A stretch of DNA of 50,748 nt from Actinomyces urogenitalis DSM 15434. Lineage in GTDB: Bacteria > Actinomycetota > Actinomycetes > Actinomycetales > Actinomycetaceae. The notes under the pieces were generated by a model. That model did no database searches and was not told the DNA's origin. It saw nothing but the letters and a program-made list of their open reading frames with translations. Position 1 is the first letter of the stretch. Every line of letters begins with the position of its first letter. Position numbers and translations under genes: made by a program. The DNA is taken from positions 190,968 through 241,715 of the forward strand of contig NZ_DS999576.1 of assembly GCF_000159035.1 (NCBI RefSeq), written 5' to 3'. Positions 7,244 to 14,245 of this stretch are shown here, piece after piece.

Positions 7244-9029
7244 GTCCCGCTCCTTCCTGTTCCAACGACCAACGGTAGCCCTCGTCATGCTCGCTCAGCC
7301 AGGCATGGGTGCCGCGGGCCCGCACCCGTGCCGGGCCACAGGCCTGGGTCCCCAGGACCAGGACCTCGTGGGCGCAGTCCAGGGCACTGAGGCGGTGGGT
7401 GACGAGCAGGACTCCGCGGGAGGAGTCTGCTGTGAGCAGGTCTGCCACCAGCTGGTCAGCGGTGGCGGTGTCCAGGTGCTCACCCGGCTCGTCCAGGAGC
7501 ATGAGGGGGGCCGGAGCCGCCAGGGCGCGCGCTAGCAACAGACGACGTCGTTCCCCGCCTGACAGTGCGGTGGCGTCCGTGCCGACGACGGTGTCCAGTC
7601 CCTCGGGCAGCGTCGCCAGCCACGTGCCCAGGCCAGCGCGCTGGAGCAACGCCGTGGCCTCCTGCGGCGTGACGGTGCCGCGGGCCACGCGCAGGTTCTC
7701 CAGGACGGAGGTGTCGAAGATATGCGCGTCCTCCTGGGTGAGGGTGACGCGCTCCGCCACCTGGTCACGGGGCACGGACCAGGGCACCACGCCGTCCAGG
7801 GTCAGCTCGCCTGCACGCGGGGGAAGCAGGCCAGCCAGGGTGAGTAGGAGGGTCGTCTTGCCGATGCCGGAGGGGCCCACCACGGCCAGGCGGTCACCGG
7901 GTCCCAGGTCGAGGTCGATCCCCTCGGCCACCACCGGGCCGCCGGGCCACCCCACGGCCAGGCCGCGCGCACGCAGACGGGAGGCACCCTGGCTGGGCGA
8001 TGAGAGCCGAGGGCCCTGGGCGGAGTCCGGCGTGGGCAGCGCTGTGGCCTCGGCGCGGTCAACGAGCTCGATGATGCGCACGGCGGCGCCGGCGGAGGTG
8101 ACCAGCTGGACCGAGGCTGGTCCGAGGTTGGCGGTCGCCTCGAAGGCGGACAGCGGGACCAAGACGATGACGGCGAGCCAGACCGGTCCCAGCGTCCCCG
8201 CGGCGACGGCTGGCAGACCAACCAGGACGGCTCCGAGCACAGCCAGTCCCATGGCCAGGGTGTCCACGGCCGCCGCAACCGCGGCAGGCCTGGCGGCCTT
8301 GTCCCGGGTGGCGGCCAGGTGGCGCTCGACCCGGTCCAGATCGGCCAGCAGGTGGGGCATCCGCCCGGCCACGCTCAGCTCGCTGCCGCCGTCGATCGCG
8401 GTCAGTGCCGTCGCGGACAGGTCCGTGGCCTGCTCCTGCCGGGCAAGCTCGGCAGCGCGGGCGGATCGGATCGTAGCCATGGGGCCCAGCACGCCCGCCA
8501 GGATGAGGCAGGCAGCCAGGATGAGTCCGGCCGGCCAGTAGACCAGGCCGATCGCCACGCTGGTGACCAGGCCGACCGTGGCCGCCACACCCGCGGGCAG
8601 GAAGCCTCGCACCACGAGGTCCCCGACGGCGTCGACGTCGGTGCCCACGCGGGAGAGCACGTCTCCGCGGCGCAGGCTCGCTACCATGTCCGTGCGCGAG
8701 GAGGCCAGGATCTCGTACAGGTGGGTCCGCAAGGCGTTCATCCCGCGCAACGCGGTGTCATGGGAGACCAGGCGTTCGCAGTAGCGCAGCACCGAGCGGG
8801 AGACACCGAACAGGCGTACCAGGACGGGGGCGACTCCCAGAGCCACGACGTCGGGCATTTGAGAGGCCCTGGCGATGAGCCAGGCGGCGACGCCGGACAA
8901 GGCGACGGCCGAGGTCAGGCCGAGCGCACCGGTGAGGACGGACAGGGCCACACGGCCGCCGTCGAGCTCGAGGAGGGACAGGGCACGCCGCAGCGCTCGT
9001 CGCTCGTCGCGGTGAAGGAACAGGCTCAT
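7236..9029 (-). CDS. cydC: Thiol reductant ABC exporter subunit CydC
   Basis: 597 aa, a full half-transporter. CydC pairs with CydD to form an inner-membrane ABC exporter (cysteine/glutathione or heme-linked function) needed to assemble cytochrome bd. The N-terminal transmembrane domain (about 1-310) includes ALSGVAAWLIARASQMP and VRLFGVSRSVLRYCERL, a CydC hallmark. The ATPase domain has Walker A GPSGIGKTTLLL, signature LSGGERRRLLLARAL, and Walker B LMLLDEPGEHLD. Its ATG lies within the last codons of cydD (ATGA-type overlap), and its 3' end overlaps the kinase gene, so cydD, cydC and the kinase are translationally coupled. Confidence 0.93.
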   Translation of the reverse strand: MSLFLHRDERRALRRALSLLELDGGRVALSVLTGALGLTSAVALSGVAAWLIARASQMPDVVALGVAPVLVRLFGVSRSVLRYCERLVSHDTALRGMNALRTHLYEILASSRTDMVASLRRGDVLSRVGTDVDAVGDLVVRGFLPAGVAATVGLVTSVAIGLVYWPAGLILAACLILAGVLGPMATIRSARAAELARQEQATDLSATALTAIDGGSELSVAGRMPHLLADLDRVERHLAATRDKAARPAAVAAAVDTLAMGLAVLGAVLVGLPAVAAGTLGPVWLAVIVLVPLSAFEATANLGPASVQLVTSAGAAVRIIELVDRAEATALPTPDSAQGPRLSSPSQGASRLRARGLAVGWPGGPVVAEGIDLDLGPGDRLAVVGPSGIGKTTLLLTLAGLLPPRAGELTLDGVVPWSVPRDQVAERVTLTQEDAHIFDTSVLENLRVARGTVTPQEATALLQRAGLGTWLATLPEGLDTVVGTDATALSGGERRRLLLARALAAPAPLMLLDEPGEHLDTATADQLVADLLTADSSRGVLLVTHRLSALDCAHEVLVLGTQACGPARVRARGTHAWLSEHDEGYRWSLEQEGAGRA

Positions 9030-10798
9030 CGGGCGGCCTCCTCAGCGTCAGTGAGGGCGGTGGCGGCAGGTGCCGAGCCAGGACTCCCATCGTCCTTGGC
9101 CGTCAGCCCGGCCTGCGGCGCGGGAGCGCTGGAGACGGTGATGACGTCGTCGGCCAGGGCCAGGACGCTGGACCGGTGGGCGATGACGACGACGGTGCGT
9201 CCTGAGGCACGCAGCGCAGCCAGGCCATCCAGCACGTGCGCCTCGCTGGCGGCGTCCAGGTGCGCGGTGGGCTCGTCCATGACCACCAGGGGAGCGGTGG
9301 ACACCAGGGCCCGGGTCAGTGCCAGGCGCTGGCGCTGACCGACGGACAGGCCGGTTCCTGCGTGGCCGACGGGGGTGTCCCAGCCCTGGGGCAGGGAGTC
9401 GATCACCTCGTTCAAGCCGGTGACCCGAGTGGCTTCCAGCACCCGCGCCGGAACCGGGGCGTGCGCGCCGTGATCCGGGGAGGAGACGTCGTCGGTGGGC
9501 ATGAGGTTGGAGCGGATGGTGCCGGGCAGGAGGACGGGACGCTGGGGAACCCAGGAGATCTGCCTCCACCAGCTCGTGGGTTCGGTCTCGGCCAGGTCCT
9601 GTGCGGCGCCGTCGGCGCTGATGACGCGTACACGGCCCTGCTCAGGCTCCAAAAGCCGCAGGAAGACCTCGGAGGTCGTGGTCTTTCCAGCGCCGGAGGG
9701 CCCGGACAGTGCCGTGAGGCGGCCCGGACGGATCGTGGCGCTCAGGTCGTGGGGTGCCCAGGCCCCGCGAGCGGCGACGCTGAGGTGCTCCAGCTCGATG
9801 CTGGCGTCCTCCAGGCGGGGAGCGGGCAGCGTGCCGGAGCTGAGGGCGGGGGCCTCCAGGACCTCGAAGACGGCCTGCGCGGCCGCCACGCCGTTGGCTG
9901 AGGCGTGGAACTGGAAGCCGACCTGGCGCAGGGGCTGGTAGACCTCAGGCGCGATCATGATGACCAGCAGCCCGGTGGCCAGGTCCATGTGCCCGAACAG
10001 GAGCCGGAAGCCGACCTCGACGGCGATGATGGCGACCGAGAGCGTGGTGAGGAACTCCAGGACCGCGCCGGACAGGAAGGCCACGCGCAGCGTCGCCATC
10101 GTGGTGCGGTTGTAGGCTCGTCCCAGCTCACGCACGCGCCGCCCCGGTCCGATTTCGCGTCCTAGTGCCTTGAGCGTGGGCAGGCCGGCGATGAGGTCGA
10201 GGACCTGGGCCCCCAGACGCTCCATGGCCTCCAGCCGGTCGGCGGAGTGCTGCTGGGTCATCTTGCCGATGAGGATCATGAAGATCGGGATGAGCGGGAT
10301 GGTCAGGACCACCGCGATGGTGGAGGGGACGTCCTGGAGCAGCATGACCAGGCCTGTCAGCGGCGTGACCGTAGCCGCCATGAGCAGCTGGGGCAGGTAT
10401 CGGGTGAAGTAGGGCTCCAGGTCGTCCATGCCTCGGGTGAGCAGCGTCGTCGTCTCGGCGCCGTGGGCGGCCTGCCAACGCGGTCCCAGGGCCGCGGCCC
10501 GCTCGATGACCAGCCGGCGCAGCTCGATGATGGTGCCGGTTGCCGCCCGGTGCGCGCGGGCCTCCTGGATGAGGAGCACGAAGGCACGCAGGATGACGAC
10601 GACCGCGAGCACGCCCACCAACGGCAGGACCTGGGACACCGTCGACTCACCGGTGATGACGGGGGAGATGACCCGGGAGATGAGGAAGGCCTGCGCGACG
10701 ACGAGGACGGCGGTGGCCAGCCCGGTGACGGCGGTCAGCACGATATAGCGGCGCGCCGAGCGTGCGTAGCGCATGAGTCGGGGGTCCAGTGGCTTCAC
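9026..10798 (-). CDS. cydD: Thiol reductant ABC exporter subunit CydD
   Basis: 590 aa, GTG start. Half-transporter partner of CydC. The membrane domain (about 15-320) is followed by an ATPase domain with Walker A GPSGAGKTTTSEV, signature LSVGQRQRLALTRAL (Val in place of the first Gly of LSGGQ) and Walker B VVMDEPTAHLD. TATCCT on this strand ends six bases before the GTG, and there is no Shine-Dalgarno site, so it probably has its own leaderless promoter. A hairpin terminator and a palindromic repeat separate it from cydB, so cydDC-kinase can be transcribed apart from cydAB. Confidence 0.93.
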   Translation of the reverse strand: MKPLDPRLMRYARSARRYIVLTAVTGLATAVLVVAQAFLISRVISPVITGESTVSQVLPLVGVLAVVVILRAFVLLIQEARAHRAATGTIIELRRLVIERAAALGPRWQAAHGAETTTLLTRGMDDLEPYFTRYLPQLLMAATVTPLTGLVMLLQDVPSTIAVVLTIPLIPIFMILIGKMTQQHSADRLEAMERLGAQVLDLIAGLPTLKALGREIGPGRRVRELGRAYNRTTMATLRVAFLSGAVLEFLTTLSVAIIAVEVGFRLLFGHMDLATGLLVIMIAPEVYQPLRQVGFQFHASANGVAAAQAVFEVLEAPALSSGTLPAPRLEDASIELEHLSVAARGAWAPHDLSATIRPGRLTALSGPSGAGKTTTSEVFLRLLEPEQGRVRVISADGAAQDLAETEPTSWWRQISWVPQRPVLLPGTIRSNLMPTDDVSSPDHGAHAPVPARVLEATRVTGLNEVIDSLPQGWDTPVGHAGTGLSVGQRQRLALTRALVSTAPLVVMDEPTAHLDAASEAHVLDGLAALRASGRTVVVIAHRSSVLALADDVITVSSAPAPQAGLTAKDDGSPGSAPAATALTDAEEAAR

Positions 10799-10804
10799 CG
10801 TCCC

Positions 10805-10810
10805 AGGATA
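10805..10810 (-). promoter_or_regulatory. Leaderless -10 element of cydD
   Basis: Read on the minus strand this is TATCCT, six bases before the GTG of cydD. It implies a transcript start at the start codon and a separate cydDC-kinase unit. Confidence 0.55.
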
Positions 10811-10841
10811 GTGGGGTAGGACCCTGGTCCTCGTCCATCCT

Positions 10842-10916
10842 CGTCGTTTCAGGCCCTCAACAGTCGGTCCCCATGCTCCCCGCCAGGGAACCGACTGTTG
10901 AGGGCCTGAAACGACG
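10842..10916. repeat. Intergenic palindromic element, copy 1
   Basis: Perfect 27-base inverted arms at 10842-10868 and 10890-10916 around a 21-nt centre that can pair further. The left arm contains the core TTCAGGCCCTCAACAGTCGG. A second, degenerate copy with the same core lies at 40816-40887. Both are intergenic and follow gene ends. No coding sequence is inside. Confidence 0.8.
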
Positions 10917-10926
10917 GCGAAAGGAA

Positions 10927-10963
10927 CCCGCCCGCCACCCAGCTGAACTGGATGACGGGCGGG
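10927..10963 (-). terminator. Hairpin terminator or attenuator after cydB
   Basis: Arms 10927-10942 and 10948-10963 pair over 16 positions with two mismatches. Read leftward (the direction of cydB), the stem is followed by TTCCTTT. It probably ends or thins the cydAB transcript before cydD. Confidence 0.65.
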
Positions 10964-11014
10964 TCCGTTCTGGTGACGGCTCTGGGCTCAGGGCCTGGGA
11001 GACCGCCAGGTCCG

Positions 11015-12151
11015 TCAGTATCCGACGGCGGCCTCCGGCTGAGCGGAGTCACGCACCTTGGTCGGGTGCAGACCACCCTCGTTGGGGTCGATCTTTTCGG
11101 CGCTGACGCGCTTGGAGAAGACCTTGTAGCCCCAGATCGTGTAGAAGAGCACGACCGGCACGAAGATGATCGCGGCGACCGTCATGATCGCCAGGGTCAC
11201 GTCATCGGAGGCGGCCTGGGCGATCGTGAGGGAGTAGGAGTCGTCGATCGACGAGCGCATGACGTTGGGAGCCATGGCCGAGAAGATGAAGACGACGGCG
11301 AAGGCGATGCCACCGAAGTGGAGGGAGAAGGCCCAGCCCTGACGCCCAGCCCAGGTCATGAGCAGCGAGGCGATGAGGAAGACCGCGGCCACGAGCAGCG
11401 GGATCCAGGCCAGGGCGTTGAGCGAGTAGGCCAGCTGGGCCCACAGGGCCCACACGGCGGTCAGCGCCGTCGAGGCGATCGCGGACTTGCGGGCGAAGGC
11501 CTCGGCGCGGGCGGACAGGTCACCAGCGGTCTTGAGCGCGGTGTAGAGCGCGCCGTGGGTCAGGAACAGCGAGCAGGTGACCAGACCACCCAGGATGGTG
11601 AAGGGGGTCAGCAGGCTGAAGAAGCCACCGGTCAGCTCGTGAGAGGCGCCAGCCAGAAGGGTCTCGGAGGGGACGTTCTCGGCCGGGATGACGTTGCCGG
11701 TGGCAACCTCGACGACCTCGATCTTCATGCCCTGGACCAGGTTGGCGAAGGCGGCACCCCACAGGATGGAGGGCAGCCAGGTGGAGACGGTGTGCGCCCA
11801 GTCCCAGTTGTCACGCCACTTCTGGGAGTTGATCTTGCTGCGCCACTCGATGGCGCAGATGCGGACGATCAGGCACAGCAGGATGAGGAAGAGGACCAGG
11901 TAGGCACCGGAGAAGAGGGTGCCGTACCACTCCGGGAAGGCGGCGAAGGTGGCGCCACCAGCGGTGAGCAGCCAGACCTCGTTACCGTCCCAGTGCGGGC
12001 CGATGGTCTTCATCATGGCTCGGCGCTCCTGCTCGTTGCGGCCGAGGATCTTGAGCAGCATGCCGACACCGAAGTCGAAGCCCTCAAGGGTGAGGTAGCC
12101 GATCCACAGGACGGCGATGAGGATGAACCAGAGGATGGAAAGCAGCGTCAT
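11015..12151 (-). CDS. cydB: Cytochrome bd ubiquinol oxidase subunit II
   Basis: 378 aa. CydB is the second core subunit of the bd-type terminal oxidase, an integral membrane protein with about eight to nine helices that stabilises the heme-bearing CydA. Start region MTLLSILWFILIAVLWIGYLTLEG and the conserved GFDFGVG and GPHWDGNEVWLLTAGG motifs identify it. Later hydrophobic segments include AYLVLFLILLCLIVRI and IMTVAAIIFVPVVLFYTIWG. It begins 23 bp after cydA and is surely co-transcribed with it. A terminator-like hairpin follows. Confidence 0.97.
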   Translation of the reverse strand: MTLLSILWFILIAVLWIGYLTLEGFDFGVGMLLKILGRNEQERRAMMKTIGPHWDGNEVWLLTAGGATFAAFPEWYGTLFSGAYLVLFLILLCLIVRICAIEWRSKINSQKWRDNWDWAHTVSTWLPSILWGAAFANLVQGMKIEVVEVATGNVIPAENVPSETLLAGASHELTGGFFSLLTPFTILGGLVTCSLFLTHGALYTALKTAGDLSARAEAFARKSAIASTALTAVWALWAQLAYSLNALAWIPLLVAAVFLIASLLMTWAGRQGWAFSLHFGGIAFAVVFIFSAMAPNVMRSSIDDSYSLTIAQAASDDVTLAIMTVAAIIFVPVVLFYTIWGYKVFSKRVSAEKIDPNEGGLHPTKVRDSAQPEAAVGY

Positions 12152-12174
12152 GGTGTGTTCTCTCTTCTCTCGGC

Positions 12175-13698
12175 TCAGTACTCGAAGGACAGAGCAGGAG
12201 CGGCCTGGCCGGTCTCCTGCGAGGCCGCCGAGCCCTGCTCCGTCTGCGTGCGCACACCCTCACGGATGTAACGGCGCAGGAGCATGAACCAGACGACGCC
12301 GAGGCCGGCGTACAGGAGGGTGAAGATGACCATCGAGGTCAGGACGGTGCCTGAGGAGACGACGGTCGACACGCCGTTCTGGGTCAGCATGTAGACCTGA
12401 GCGACGGGGTCGCCGGCCTCGAAGGAGGCCAGGTTGGGGGCGACGACCCAGGGCTGACGGCCGATCTCAGCGAAGATCCAGCCGAAGGTGGAAGCCAGGA
12501 AGGGCAGGCCCATGGACCACAGGGCCAGCTTGCCGTAGCCCGAGGAGGTGATGAGCCGGTCCTTGCGGATGAGCCACAGGGACACCACACCGATCAGGAC
12601 GCTCAGGCCACCCAGCACGATCATCGCGCGGAAGGTCCAGAAGGTCGTCATCTCGTCGGGGGTGTAGTCGATCTCGTTGCCGGCCACGTCCGTGGTGCCG
12701 TAGTTGCTGGCGTACAGCTCCTGGGCCTCCTTCAGGCCCATGACCTCAGCGTTGGGGTTGTTGGTGGCCATGAAGGAGTAGACCTTCGGGATGGTGACGA
12801 CGTGGCTGGCACTGCCGTCCTCGCACGAGCCGAAGGCTGCAATGGTGAAGCCGGCACCCTGCGCGGTCTCGCACAGCATCTCGGCGGCAGCCATCTTGGC
12901 GGGCTGCTCCTTGACGACCAGCTGGCCCTGGAAGTGGCCGGAGAACATGCACAGCACGCCGGCGATGACCATGGTGATCGCGCCGAAGCGGGTCATACGG
13001 CGCCACTGCTGACGAGCCTCGAAGTCCTGCGTGGCCTTGGCGGCCTTGGTCATCCACCACACGGACACGCCCAGGATGATGGCACCAGCCACCAGGAAGG
13101 AGGTGGTGATGGTGTGGAAGAAGGTCGTCCACAGCAGGGGGTTGCCCAGGACAGCGAAGAAGCCGCCCACGCCGTCCAGGACGGCGCGGCCGGTGTCAGG
13201 GTCGATCTTGGCGCCCACCGGGTGCTGCATCCAGGAGTTGGCCCCCAGGATGAACAGGGCGGAGATGTTGACGCCGATCGCCATCATCCAGATGCACAGG
13301 TTGTGCAGCTTGGGGGACAGGCGGTCCCAGCCGAAGATCCACAGGCCCATGAAGGTGGACTCAAGGAAGAAGGCGAGGAGGGCCTCGAAGGCCAGCGGCG
13401 CACCAAAGATGTTGCCGACGAAGCGGGAGTACTCAGACCAGTTCATTCCGAACTGGAACTCCTGGACGATACCGGTGGCCACACCCAGGGCGAAGTTGAT
13501 CAGGAGGATCTTCCCGAAGAACTTGGTCGCCACGAGCCACTGCTTGTTGCCGGTGCGGTTGTAGAGGGTCTCCATCAACGCCACGAGCGGGGCCAGACCA
13601 ATGGTCAGGGGGACGAGGATGAAGTGGTAGACGGTCGTGATGCCGAACTGCCAACGAGCAAGATCGAGGGAGTCCAGCGCCAAGGGTGTGAGAACCAC
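12175..13698 (-). CDS. cydA: Cytochrome bd ubiquinol oxidase subunit I
   Basis: About 507 aa. CydA carries hemes b558, b595 and d and reduces O2 to water with quinol at high affinity without pumping protons; it serves at low oxygen and in redox stress. DLARWQFGITTVYHF near the N-terminus contains the heme-ligand His, and GANSWMQHPVGAKID contains the b558-type His. The charged insertion around residues 250-340 is the quinol-binding loop, of the short type. I prefer the GTG at 13698, since AAAGGTGG lies six bases before it; a GTG at 13707 is also in frame. Expression is likely controlled from the long upstream region, which holds DevR-like boxes. Confidence 0.95.
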   Translation of the reverse strand: MVLTPLALDSLDLARWQFGITTVYHFILVPLTIGLAPLVALMETLYNRTGNKQWLVATKFFGKILLINFALGVATGIVQEFQFGMNWSEYSRFVGNIFGAPLAFEALLAFFLESTFMGLWIFGWDRLSPKLHNLCIWMMAIGVNISALFILGANSWMQHPVGAKIDPDTGRAVLDGVGGFFAVLGNPLLWTTFFHTITTSFLVAGAIILGVSVWWMTKAAKATQDFEARQQWRRMTRFGAITMVIAGVLCMFSGHFQGQLVVKEQPAKMAAAEMLCETAQGAGFTIAAFGSCEDGSASHVVTIPKVYSFMATNNPNAEVMGLKEAQELYASNYGTTDVAGNEIDYTPDEMTTFWTFRAMIVLGGLSVLIGVVSLWLIRKDRLITSSGYGKLALWSMGLPFLASTFGWIFAEIGRQPWVVAPNLASFEAGDPVAQVYMLTQNGVSTVVSSGTVLTSMVIFTLLYAGLGVVWFMLLRRYIREGVRTQTEQGSAASQETGQAAPALSFEY

Positions 13699-13784
13699 CA
13701 GCGCCACCTTTCATAGGGAGTGATGACTTCAATAGGGCTGCCGGGACCGAGGTCACGGTGACACAGGTCAAGTGTAGCCGTCGG

Positions 13785-13836
13785 TGTGACGCAGTGTCGT
13801 CAAAGCGGCATCGTTGGTACGCCTGTGTTGTGACGC
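13785..13836. promoter_or_regulatory. Direct repeats upstream of cydA
   Basis: TGTGACGC occurs at 13785-13792 and again at 13829-13836, 44 bp apart (about four helical turns). The second copy sits in TTGTGA, a half-site shared by Rex and Crp/Fnr-type operators. The regulator is unknown. Confidence 0.35.
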
Positions 13837-13877
13837 TTTTCTGACTTCTGTCAGGTAGGCCCGCGTTTTCGACCCCT

Positions 13878-13918
13878 GGGACTTTGGGCGCGAGAGACGT
13901 GGGGACTAAGGTCCTAGG
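13878..13918. promoter_or_regulatory. DevR/DosR-box-like sites upstream of cydA
   Basis: 13902-13915 reads GGGACTAAGGTCCT and matches 12 of 14 core positions of the mycobacterial box (GGGACTWWAGTCCC). A weaker site at 13878-13891 (GGGACTTTGGGCGC) keeps the first half. On the minus strand TACCTG at 13852-13857 lies about 30 bp from the proximal site's centre, a distance that would suit an activator-dependent -10. The regulator at 4527-5180 has the matching DNA-contact residues. Confidence 0.6.
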
Positions 13919-14005
13919 CCTTGAAGTCCTTGAAAGGCCGGGCGATTCCGCTGGAGGCGATGGCTGCGGGGTGGTCATGAGGTGGGTGGGAGGCGGTGAG
14001 TGTGG

Positions 14006-14011
14006 GATACT
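14006..14011 (+). promoter_or_regulatory. Possible -10 element for rne
   Basis: GATACT inside TGTGGGATACTC. No clear -35 is present. A start here would give a leader of about 225 nt, consistent with the long leaders through which RNase E genes are often autoregulated. Confidence 0.3.
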
Positions 14012-14245
14012 CGCCGTGGCCCCGGGTGTCACGTACCGGCCCCCGGTGTCCGAACCTCGTGGTCCACCCCGTCCGGGAGCCTTGCGCCGCCTTGAGCGCT
14101 GCTGCGGTCCCGACGCGTGAGGGTGACGACGACGGCCGGCGCCGCAAGGCGCATACGCAGACTTTCTGCTCCGCCCCGGAGCATGACCGTGCCGCGGTCT
14201 CGTAGGTACGACGAGAACCGCGGTGCCCGGAGAGTGCATCGCACC

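Larger units (their letters stand above)
13699..14245. other. Divergent control region between cydA and rne
   Basis: About 540 bp without a gene. On the cydA side it holds two DevR-box-like sites (13878-13918), two direct TGTGACGC repeats 44 bp apart (13785 and 13829), and a GTCAC-G-GTGAC inverted repeat (13752-13762). On the rne side is a GATACT -10-like hexamer (14006-14011). It leaves a 5' leader of more than 200 nt for rne. I see no small ORF with a good ribosome site. Confidence 0.6.

Noticed and set aside
9260-9380. LSVGQ instead of LSGGQ in the CydD ATPase
   Set aside because: CydD signature motifs vary in actinobacteria and the other ATPase motifs are intact, so this is not a sign of inactivation.
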